In this document: positions 26,881-34,669 of the stretch, piece by piece
How the letters are laid out: every line of letters begins with the position of its first letter
How positions within the stretch are numbered: the first letter of the stretch is position 1
Program-made: the position numbers and the translations under genes
The notes under the pieces: generated by a model
Seen by the model: only the letters and a program-made list of their open reading frames with translations
Told to the model about the DNA's origin: nothing
The model's database searches: none
NCBI GenBank assembly: GCA_035550055.1
Contig: DASZRO010000005.1
Coordinates: forward strand, 124,001-188,000
Length of the DNA: 64,000 bases
Direction: 5' to 3'
Origin: Mycobacteriales bacterium
GTDB taxonomy: Bacteria; Actinomycetota; Actinomycetes; JAFAQI01

Positions 26881-28569
26881 GTGAATCGAGCAACAGTGCC
26901 CATCCGCAGGTACGCACCGGCACTGATCGTCGCCGCGGCGCTGCTGCTGCTCATCATCGTCGCGCCGTCGAAGAGCCCGTCCAGCTCGACCGTCTCCTAC
27001 AACGGCGCCGCTCCCGGCACGGTGAGCACCGATGTGCCGGTCCCGCCCGCCGGCGTCGTACCGACCTCGTCGGCAAGCGCCCCCTCGGCGCCCAACGGCA
27101 ACCACGGCAAGGGCAGCGCTGCCGGTCCGGGCACGACTGCCACTCCGAGCCCGGGACAGACCGCGAGCGGTACGACGCCGGCGGGCAGCACCGCCCACTG
27201 CGTCGACGGCCGGCAGTTCGCGGTCGCGGGCTTCGCCTCCGCCCCGCCCTGCCAGCCGACCTTCAGCGGCAACAACGGCGGCGCAACCGCCCCTGGAGTC
27301 ACCGCCACCACGATCGAGATCGTCTACTACCAGCCCAAGCAGAGCCTGGCGCTCAACGCCATCCTCGGCCCCGCGGGCTTGGCGCCCAGCGTCGCTCAGG
27401 TCAACGACTACATCGCGCGCGCGACGCAGTTCATCAACTCCAAGTACGAGCTGTGGGGCCGCAGGATCCACGTCGACGACTACGTCAGCCAGTCCTGCCA
27501 GGCCTCACCGCCGAGCGACTCGTGCTTCCGCCAGGACGCCCAGACGATCGTCGCCCGGTACCACCCGTTCGCTGTGATCTTCCCGCGCAACATCACTGCT
27601 CCCGGCTTCCAGTCCGAGCTGAGCCAGCTCCACGTCACCAACCTCGGCGGCATGAACATGCCGCAGAGCTTCAGCACCAGCCAGGCGCCCTACCACTTCG
27701 ACTACGACATGGACGGCGACACCCAGGCCGAGCTCACCGGGGAGTGGTACTGCAAGGAGCTGGCCAACCGCGACGCGGTGTACGCCGGCGAGGCGAGCCT
27801 GCGGGACAAGCCACGCTCCGCCGAGATCCTCACCGAGGACACCCCCGAGCACCTGCAAGTGGCCGAGCACCTGGCGGCGATCATCAACTCCTGCGACCAC
27901 GGCGGCGGCGCCACGGTGAAGAGCTACTCGCCCGACACCGGGGAGGCGGTCGTGCAGAGCACGACGCTCGCCTCACAGGCGAAGCAGAACGGCATCACCA
28001 CGCTGCTGTACTTCACCGATCCGGTGTTCCCGGTCTACCTGACGCCGCAGCTCACCGATCAGGGCTACTTCCCCGAGAACGTCGTCGTCGGTTCGGCCTA
28101 CCTCGACTTCGACTCGCTCGCCCAGCTCTACAACGCGCAGCAGTGGAAGAACGCGTTCGGCCTCGGCGACCTGCCGAACATGGCGGCCATCTCCAGCTAC
28201 GACTCAGGCGCGGTCTACCGCAGCACGCACGGCTCGGACGCGCCGTTCATCAGCGCCGCCAACATCCAGGGCTTCTTCAGCGTGCTCGCCGCGGGGCTTC
28301 AGCAAGCCGGTCCGCACCTGACCGCGGTCAACTTCGAAAGCGGCGTGCTCAGCCTGCCACCGCTCGGTGGTTCGCCCAACCACGCGCTGATCAAGTTCGG
28401 TCCGGACGACTTCACCGGAGTCTCGGATGCCCGCATCATCTACTGGGATCCCGCCCGGCACTCCCCCGTGAACGGCAAGGCGGGCACTTACGTGTCGCTC
28501 AACGGCGGCAAGCGATACGCGCTCGGGCAGCTGCCGACCGGCACGTTCAAGATCCCCGGTCGCTCTTGA
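26881..28569 (+). CDS. Membrane-tethered type I solute-binding protein
   Basis: A 562-residue binding protein. One N-terminal membrane segment (YAPALIVAAALLLLIIVAPS) is followed by an 80-residue Ser/Pro/Gly/Thr linker without a lipobox Cys, so it is tethered by the helix rather than a lipid. From about residue 100 there is a periplasmic-binding type I (LivJ-like) module, opening with a Cys pair (AHCVDG, PPCQPTF) and TIEIVYYQPKQS. It should deliver a hydrophobic or amino-acid-like ligand to the fused importer encoded next. GTG 26881 has GAGG 6 nt upstream. The stop overlaps the next start in TTGA. Confidence 0.85.
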   Translation: MNRATVPIRRYAPALIVAAALLLLIIVAPSKSPSSSTVSYNGAAPGTVSTDVPVPPAGVVPTSSASAPSAPNGNHGKGSAAGPGTTATPSPGQTASGTTPAGSTAHCVDGRQFAVAGFASAPPCQPTFSGNNGGATAPGVTATTIEIVYYQPKQSLALNAILGPAGLAPSVAQVNDYIARATQFINSKYELWGRRIHVDDYVSQSCQASPPSDSCFRQDAQTIVARYHPFAVIFPRNITAPGFQSELSQLHVTNLGGMNMPQSFSTSQAPYHFDYDMDGDTQAELTGEWYCKELANRDAVYAGEASLRDKPRSAEILTEDTPEHLQVAEHLAAIINSCDHGGGATVKSYSPDTGEAVVQSTTLASQAKQNGITTLLYFTDPVFPVYLTPQLTDQGYFPENVVVGSAYLDFDSLAQLYNAQQWKNAFGLGDLPNMAAISSYDSGAVYRSTHGSDAPFISAANIQGFFSVLAAGLQQAGPHLTAVNFESGVLSLPPLGGSPNHALIKFGPDDFTGVSDARIIYWDPARHSPVNGKAGTYVSLNGGKRYALGQLPTGTFKIPGRS

Positions 28570-31500
28570 GCTCGCCGGCCCACTCGCGCAGCCAGACCGC
28601 ACAGGTCTGGCTGGTCCGGGTGCTCGCCGTCCCGGTCATCGCGCTCGCCGCCGAGCTCGTCTTCGGCTGGGGCCACCGGCGTACCGAGCTCGGCTTCCTG
28701 CCCGCCCCGCATGGCGTGCCGTTCGGCAACCTCGTCGAAGGCGCGATCTTCGGATTGCTGTTCGCCCTCCCGGCGTTCGGACTGATCCTCGTCTACCGGG
28801 CGCAGCGCATCATCAACTTCGCCGCGTCCTCGCTCGGCGGCAGCGCCGCGGTGCTCGGGCTGCTCGTCATCCAGCAGGCCCACCTGCCCTACCTCGTCGG
28901 GGTGGTGGCCGCGCTCGGCGCCGGCGGGCTGCTCGGAATGATCGCGCAGCGCACCCTGCTGCGGCGGTTCAACAACAAGTCCCGCCTGGTGCTCACCGTC
29001 GCGACGATCGGGGTGGGCCAGATCCTCGCGATCGGCGAGGTCGTCCTGCCGTCGCTGTTCGGCAGCACGGTGCTGGGTGCCACGCAGCTGACGACGCCGT
29101 TCAGCCATTGGCACTTCTCGGTCGGGCAGGTCGTCCTGTCCGGGGACTACATCGCGATCATCGTCGTCGCGCTGGCGGTGACGGTCGGCCTGGGTTTGTT
29201 CTTCCGGCTCACCCGGACCGGACTGGGAGTGCGGGCCAGCGCCGACAACGCCGACCGCGCCTCGCTGCTCGGGATCCCGGTACGGCGAATGGCGGTGCTC
29301 GTCTGGGTGATCGCGGGTCTGCTGTCCGCCGCGTCGGCGTTTTTGAAGATCGCCGTCGTGGGGCAGTCGCTCGGCGCCGACATCGACCCGGAACTGTTGC
29401 TGTTCCCGCTCGCCGCCGCCGTCATCGCGAACTTCGACGACATCCCGACCGCGCTGATCGCCGGCATCGGCCTCGGCATCCTCGACCGGGCCGCGTTCTA
29501 CTCGACGAACAACGCCTACCTGCCCGCCGTGCTCGTCCTGCCCATCGTGCTCGTCGCGCTGCTCGGCCGCCGGCAGGCGTCGCGGGCCTTCGACAGCGGC
29601 ATCTCGAGCTTCCAGACCTTCGCGGAGTCCCGCCCCGTCCCGCTCCAGCTGCGACGGGTGCCCGAGGTCATGTGGAGTGGCCGCGGGCTCAAGGTCGCCG
29701 CCGCCGTACTGGCCGTCCTCGGGCCGGAGATCGTCGGATCGTCGCGGCTGGGCGACCTCGAACAGGTCGTGATCTACGCAATCGTCGCGCTGTCACTCAC
29801 GCCGCTGACCGGCTGGGCCGGGCAGCTCTCGTTGGGGCAGTTCGGGATCGCCGGGGTCGGCGCGGCCGTCGCTGGCGGTCTTGCCACGCACGCCCACGCG
29901 GACTTCTTCGTCACGCTGTTCGTCGCCGCCGCCGTCGGAGCGATCATCGCCACGCTGATCGGTATCCCGGCGCTGCGGCTGCCCGGGCTCTTCCTGGCGG
30001 TTGTCACCCTCGCGTTCGCCGCCGGCGTGCAGTACCTCGTGCTCGACTCCCGGTACTTCGGCTGGCTGCTGCCCGGCGACACCCAAAGCATCGACCGCCC
30101 GGTCCTGTTCGGCCGGTGGGACACCAGCGCCACGTCGTTTGCGACCGACCGCGTCTTCTACTACCTGTGCCTGGGCATCCTGCTGTTGTTCATCGCCGCC
30201 ATGGTCCGGCTGCGGTCCACCCGCTCCGGGCGGGTGTTCATCGCGCAGCGCGACAACATCCGCGAGGCGCAGGCACTCGGGGTCAACGCCGCCCGGACCA
30301 AGATCGCCGCGTTCGCCATCGCCGGTGCGATGGCCGCGGTCGGCGGGGCGCTGCTCGCCTATCAGGTGTCGGCGATCGACTCGACCACGTTCCCGATGCA
30401 GCTGTCGATCGACGTGTTCGTGTTCGCGACGGTCGGTGGCATCGCGAGCCCCTACGGCGCGGTGCTCGGCGCCCTCGCCTACGAGTCGCTCAACTTCTTC
30501 GGTGGGTCGCTGTTCGGGTGGCTCGACCACATCCGGCTCGGCTCGCTGGTGAGCTACATGGACGAGCTCGGGCTGTCCAGCGGCGTACTGCTGGTGCTGT
30601 CGTTCTTCCCCGGCGGCATCGCCTCGACCGGTACGGCGTTGCGCGATCGCTACCTGCGCTGGGTGGCGGGCCGCCGGGCCATCGAGCTGCCGAGCCTGCA
30701 GGCCGACCGCGCGGCGGCCGAGCACTCCGCCGAGGCGCACCGGTTCCACGTGGACGAGCCGACCGAGGACGCACTGCTGGTCTGCCGCGACCTCGACGTC
30801 GGCTACGACGGCGTCCAGGTCCTCTTCGGCGTCGACATGCACATCAGGCGCGGCGAGATTCTCGCGCTGCTGGGGACCAACGGCGCCGGCAAGTCGACGC
30901 TGTTGCGTGCCATCAGCGGGCTGACCATGCCCTCGCAAGGCACCATCACCTTCGACGGTCGCGACATCACCACCCTCAGTCCGGTCACCCGAGCGCGAAG
31001 CGGCATCTCGCAGGTCCCGGGCGGCAAGGGCATCTTCCCGACCGTCACGGTCGCCGACCACTTCCGGGCCGCCCGCTGGATCCGCAGCAAGGAGCACCTG
31101 GCGGCCGGCGACCAGGCGCAGGCGAAGGTGCTCGAATGGTTCCCCAACCTGCGCAACCGCTGGGACACCCTCGCCGGGAACCTTTCCGGCGGTGAGGCGC
31201 AGCAGCTGGCAGTCGGGATGGCGTTCATCACGCGGCCGAGCCTGCTGATCATCGACGAGCTGTCGCTCGGGCTCGCGCCCACCATCGTCGAACGGTTGCT
31301 CGACGTGGTCCGCGAGGTCAACGAAGGCGGCACCACGGTGGTCCTGGTCGAGCAGTCGGTCAACGTGGCCCTCACCATTGCCGAACGCGCCTACTTCATG
31401 GAGAAGGGCGAGGTGCGCTTCTGCGGACCGACTGCCGAGCTCGTCGAGCGTGACGACATCGTGCGATCGGTCTTCCTGGCAGCGGCCAACGACGGGCCGG

Positions 31501-32375
31501 CGACCGCCAAGCCGAGGCCGTCGACCACGCCGCCGATCAAGGTCCGCGCCGAGGCCAAGGCGGACGTGTTGCGCGTCACCGACCTGTCGGTGTCCTTCGG
31601 CGGCGTACGCGCCGTCGACTCGGTCTCGTTCAGCCTCGCCGAGGGCGAGATCCTCGGCCTGATCGGGCCGAACGGCGCGGGCAAGACCACCTGCTTCGAC
31701 CTTGTCAGCGGTTTCCTTCGCCCGACGAGCGGCCGGGTCTGGTTCGCCGGCCAAGACGTGACCGCCACCGGCCCGGACGCGCGCGGCCGGCTCGGGCTCG
31801 GCCGGTCGTTCCAGGACGCGCGGATCTTCCCGAGCCTTTCGGTCGCCGAGAACATCGCCGCGTCGCTCGAGCGGCATCTGGAGATCCACGACCACCTCGC
31901 CGCCGCGCTCGGCATGCCCGACGTCGCCGACCTGGAACGCCACATCGCCTGGACGGTCAGCGATCTGGTCGAGCTGCTCTCTCTCGGCGCCTACCGCGAC
32001 AAGCTGGTGCGCGAGCTCTCGACAGGAACTCGCCGGATGGTCGACATCGCCATGGCACTGGCCTACGACCCGGTCGTCCTGTTGCTCGACGAGCCGAGCA
32101 GTGGCATCGCCCAGCGAGAGACCGAGGCGCTCGGCCCGATGCTGCTGCGGATCCGCGACGAGGCGGACTGCTCGCTGCTCGTCATCGAGCACGACATGCC
32201 GTTGATCTGCGCCGTCAGCGACCGCCTGCTCGCCCTCGAGCAGGGGCGGGTGATCGCCGGCGGCCGCCCGGAGGACGTGCTGCGCGATCCGCAGGTCGTC
32301 GCGAGCTATCTCGGCAGCAACGACGCCACACGCAACCGGTCCGGATCCGTACCCGCCGCGGCGGCCGCGACATGA
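28566..32375 (+). CDS. Single-chain Liv-type ABC importer (LivH-LivM-LivF-LivG fusion)
   Basis: One 1269-codon frame holds a complete branched-chain/urea-type importer core. A LivH-like permease (to about 345) is followed by a LivM-like permease (about 375-700; RLPGLFLAVVTLAFAAGVQY region). Next is a LivF-like ATPase (about 733-965; Walker A from G770 in GTNGAGKST, signature LSGGEAQQ near 873, DELSLGLAP), and then a LivG-like ATPase (about 997-1255; GPNGAGKTT near 1034, signature LSTGTRR at 1151, DEPSSGIA). No stop or restart separates them. The TTG at 28566 overlaps the binding-protein stop (TTGA); a GTG at 28620 is an alternative. The frame running up to 27453 is read-through inside the binding-protein gene. 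Confidence 0.9.
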   Translation: MSSPAHSRSQTAQVWLVRVLAVPVIALAAELVFGWGHRRTELGFLPAPHGVPFGNLVEGAIFGLLFALPAFGLILVYRAQRIINFAASSLGGSAAVLGLLVIQQAHLPYLVGVVAALGAGGLLGMIAQRTLLRRFNNKSRLVLTVATIGVGQILAIGEVVLPSLFGSTVLGATQLTTPFSHWHFSVGQVVLSGDYIAIIVVALAVTVGLGLFFRLTRTGLGVRASADNADRASLLGIPVRRMAVLVWVIAGLLSAASAFLKIAVVGQSLGADIDPELLLFPLAAAVIANFDDIPTALIAGIGLGILDRAAFYSTNNAYLPAVLVLPIVLVALLGRRQASRAFDSGISSFQTFAESRPVPLQLRRVPEVMWSGRGLKVAAAVLAVLGPEIVGSSRLGDLEQVVIYAIVALSLTPLTGWAGQLSLGQFGIAGVGAAVAGGLATHAHADFFVTLFVAAAVGAIIATLIGIPALRLPGLFLAVVTLAFAAGVQYLVLDSRYFGWLLPGDTQSIDRPVLFGRWDTSATSFATDRVFYYLCLGILLLFIAAMVRLRSTRSGRVFIAQRDNIREAQALGVNAARTKIAAFAIAGAMAAVGGALLAYQVSAIDSTTFPMQLSIDVFVFATVGGIASPYGAVLGALAYESLNFFGGSLFGWLDHIRLGSLVSYMDELGLSSGVLLVLSFFPGGIASTGTALRDRYLRWVAGRRAIELPSLQADRAAAEHSAEAHRFHVDEPTEDALLVCRDLDVGYDGVQVLFGVDMHIRRGEILALLGTNGAGKSTLLRAISGLTMPSQGTITFDGRDITTLSPVTRARSGISQVPGGKGIFPTVTVADHFRAARWIRSKEHLAAGDQAQAKVLEWFPNLRNRWDTLAGNLSGGEAQQLAVGMAFITRPSLLIIDELSLGLAPTIVERLLDVVREVNEGGTTVVLVEQSVNVALTIAERAYFMEKGEVRFCGPTAELVERDDIVRSVFLAAANDGPATAKPRPSTTPPIKVRAEAKADVLRVTDLSVSFGGVRAVDSVSFSLAEGEILGLIGPNGAGKTTCFDLVSGFLRPTSGRVWFAGQDVTATGPDARGRLGLGRSFQDARIFPSLSVAENIAASLERHLEIHDHLAAALGMPDVADLERHIAWTVSDLVELLSLGAYRDKLVRELSTGTRRMVDIAMALAYDPVVLLLDEPSSGIAQRETEALGPMLLRIRDEADCSLLVIEHDMPLICAVSDRLLALEQGRVIAGGRPEDVLRDPQVVASYLGSNDATRNRSGSVPAAAAAT

Positions 32376-33379
32376 GGCGCCTCGTGCTCGCCGCGGTCGC
32401 GGTCGGGGTCTCGTTGCTCGGTGTGGTCTCGGCCGGCGCACTGTCCGCCGGCTCGGTCACGAGGCCGCAGGGTCCGCTCCCGATCTCGATCGCCCCGGAC
32501 AAGGCGGCGTGGTACGACGCCACGAGACCGAGCTCACTCACCCCCGGCGCGCCGATGCCCGGCGTCAGCAAGTCCGACCTGGTCGTCGAGGGCCTGACGA
32601 TCAACACTGCGCTCCTGCCGATCTCACTGCCGATCCCAACCCTCCGTGAGGTGACGGCGTACACCGCGTTGCAGTTCCGCCTTCCCGCCGGTGCGACGCC
32701 CGGCAGCCTGACCCTGCATCTGACCGGGTTCTCGACCGCGGCGATCGACTCGCATCTGCCGAGCGGGGTGACCCCCATTGCCTGCCCCGCGGCGTCGTTC
32801 AAGCCTGGCGGCCAGCAGCCGGCCAGCGCCGCACCGAAGTACGACTGCGACCATCGATCGACAGTCGGTCAGATCGGTGACGGCGGCAAGGCGATCGTCT
32901 TCCCCGGGATCAGTCGGCTGCTGACGAACAGTCGGACGCTCTCAGTCGTCATCCTGCCCGGCAGCCTCGGGCTGGAGCGGCTGGTGTTCTCGGCGCCCGG
33001 CAAGGACACCCTCAGCCTGCTCGACTTCACTTTGCCGCAGTCGTCGACCTCGCCCGTTGCACCGGCGCCGACCCCGACCCTCACAACGGGGCCGTCACCG
33101 CCGCCGGCCGTGACCGCGCCGGCGGTCCCGCTGCCGTCGCAAGGTGCGATCACCCCGACCGCGCCGGCGCCGGTGATCGCCTCGTCGGCACCCGCTGTGG
33201 TGGTCGAGGCCGCGAGCCGGCCGGACGACGGACGAGAGCGAGCCCGCGCGATTGGCCTGCTCGTCGCGCTCGTCGTCGCGACCGCCTGGTTCTCGTTCAC
33301 CGACCGCCGCCGCGAGGTGACGGAGATGGGCGTGGGCCGGTTCCGGTCAGTACGCAGCGGGCCACCGCCCGCCGTCTAG
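32372..33379 (+). CDS. Secreted, C-terminally anchored protein of the importer operon
   Basis: A 335-residue protein with a signal peptide (RLVLAAVAVGVSLLGVVSAG), an ectodomain of about 190 residues containing two Cys (IACPAAS, YDCDHR) and a beta-rich look, a Pro/Ala/Thr linker (about 220-275), and one C-terminal membrane helix (AIGLLVALVVATAWFSF). I recognise no family. Its position, overlapping the importer gene by ATGA, suggests a surface accessory that binds or presents the transported compound. Confidence 0.75.
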   Translation: MRRLVLAAVAVGVSLLGVVSAGALSAGSVTRPQGPLPISIAPDKAAWYDATRPSSLTPGAPMPGVSKSDLVVEGLTINTALLPISLPIPTLREVTAYTALQFRLPAGATPGSLTLHLTGFSTAAIDSHLPSGVTPIACPAASFKPGGQQPASAAPKYDCDHRSTVGQIGDGGKAIVFPGISRLLTNSRTLSVVILPGSLGLERLVFSAPGKDTLSLLDFTLPQSSTSPVAPAPTPTLTTGPSPPPAVTAPAVPLPSQGAITPTAPAPVIASSAPAVVVEAASRPDDGRERARAIGLLVALVVATAWFSFTDRRREVTEMGVGRFRSVRSGPPPAV

Positions 33380-33416
33380 TTCTCATCCACTCCGCTAGGG
33401 GGACGTCATCGAGGTT

Positions 33417-34229
33417 GTGCTTCTGGGGACCGGCAGCCCGCTGCCCGACCCCGAACGTGCCGGTCCGTCGACGCTGGTCGTCGCGGGAGACACCCGGCTC
33501 CTGGTCGACGCCGGCCGCGGCGTGCTGATGAGAGCCGCCGCGGTTGGCGTCTCAGCGGCGGTGATCGATGCCGTGCTGCTGACGCATTTGCACAGCGACC
33601 ACATCACCGACCTCAACGACGTGATCACCTCTCGGTGGGTGACCAGCTTCACGCCCTCGCCGCTCACCGTGATCGGACCTCCCGGCACCCGCGACGTCGT
33701 CGGCGGGATCCTCGCGATGCTCGGCCACGACATCGGCTACCGGCTCGCCCACCACGCCGACCTGACCTGGCAGCCGCCGGTGGACGTCCGCGAGACCACC
33801 GACGGCATCTGCTTCAGCACTGCCGAGGTCACGGTCAGCGCCGCGCCGACCGACCATCGTCCGGTCGAGCCGAGCATCGGCTTCCGGGTGGACCACGGGG
33901 GCCGTTCGGTGGTGCTCGCCGGCGACACCGTCCCGTGCGCCTCACTCGACGCGTTGTGCGCCGGCGCCGACGCCGTCGTCCACACCGCGGTGCGGTCCGA
34001 CGTGATCGAGACGGTTCCGTTGCAGCGACTCAAGGACGTGACCGACTATCACTCCTCCGTCGAGCAGGCGGCGCAGACGGCGGCGCGTGCTGGGGCGGCG
34101 ACCCTGGTGCTCACCCACTACGTCCCGGCGCTGACGCCGGCCGACGAGCCCGAGTGGAGGGGGCGCGCCGCCGCGCACTTCTCGGGCAGGATCGTGCTCG
34201 GCGACGACCTGCTCCGGGTGGAGGTGTAG
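33417..34229 (+). CDS. MBL-fold metallo-hydrolase (RNase Z/arylsulfatase-like)
   Basis: A metallo-beta-lactamase-fold hydrolase of about 270 residues. The di-zinc motif is [12 protein letters not shown]; further ligands are the His of [11 protein letters not shown], the Asp of LAGDTVPC and the His of LTHYVPAL. It resembles actinobacterial RNase-Z-like hydrolases, which include enzymes cleaving sulfate or phosphate esters and lactones. The start is doubtful: GTG 33417 is the first standard codon, but AGGGGGA sits 4-5 nt before an ATC at 33408, where homologues have Met (then [10 protein letters not shown]). Third enzyme-type gene of the operon. Confidence 0.88.
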   Translation: MLLGTGSPLPDPERAGPSTLVVAGDTRLLVDAGRGVLMRAAAVGVSAAVIDAVLLTHLHSDHITDLNDVITSRWVTSFTPSPLTVIGPPGTRDVVGGILAMLGHDIGYRLAHHADLTWQPPVDVRETTDGICFSTAEVTVSAAPTDHRPVEPSIGFRVDHGGRSVVLAGDTVPCASLDALCAGADAVVHTAVRSDVIETVPLQRLKDVTDYHSSVEQAAQTAARAGAATLVLTHYVPALTPADEPEWRGRAAAHFSGRIVLGDDLLRVEV

Positions 34230-34231
34230 AC

Positions 34232-34669
34232 ATGCCGAAGCGCTCACGGAAGATCGCGGCTCCGGCCGCTGAGGTGTGGGCGGTCCTCGCCGACTTCCCG
34301 GCGATCGCGTCGTGGGCGCCCAACGTCGACCACTCGGTAGCCACCACCGCGGCCCGGCAAGGGATCGGCGCGGTACGCCGCGTCCAGACCGGGCGGATCA
34401 CGCTGCTCGAGACGGTCGTGGACTGGCGCCCCGGCGAGCTGCTGTCCTACACCCTCGACGGGCTGCCCCCGATCGCGGGCAGCGTCGTGACGACGTGGCA
34501 GCTCGCCGAGTCCGGCGGGCAGACCAAGACGACGGTCTCCACCGTCATCACGTCACGGCCGAACCCGGTCAGCCGGATCGTCGGGCGCGCCCTGTCGCGC
34601 CAGCTGGCGCGCGCCGCGAAGCAGATGCTCGGCGGTCTCGCCGCACGGGTCGAGGAGGGGTCGAAGTGA
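34232..34669 (+). CDS. SRPBCC (START/polyketide-cyclase-like) family protein
   Basis: A 145-residue SRPBCC protein starting with the typical KIAAPAAEVWAVLADFPAIA and containing TVVDWRPGELLSYTL. The fold makes a deep hydrophobic cavity for lipids or polyketide-like ligands. ATG 34232 comes 2 nt after the MBL stop with GGAGGTG upstream, and its TGA overlaps the next start. In this operon it may carry or process the imported hydrophobic compound. Confidence 0.9.
   Translation: MPKRSRKIAAPAAEVWAVLADFPAIASWAPNVDHSVATTAARQGIGAVRRVQTGRITLLETVVDWRPGELLSYTLDGLPPIAGSVVTTWQLAESGGQTKTTVSTVITSRPNPVSRIVGRALSRQLARAAKQMLGGLAARVEEGSK

Noticed and set aside
27453-28565. The N-terminal 370 codons of the long frame that continues into the fused importer
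   Set aside because: This part overlaps the binding-protein gene in another frame and is Arg/His/Pro-rich noise; the importer homology begins after 28566.
29793-32441. An 882-codon minus-strand frame opposite the fused importer
   Set aside because: It is an antisense shadow with low-complexity Arg/Asp/Gln composition; the opposite frame has full ABC-transporter motifs.
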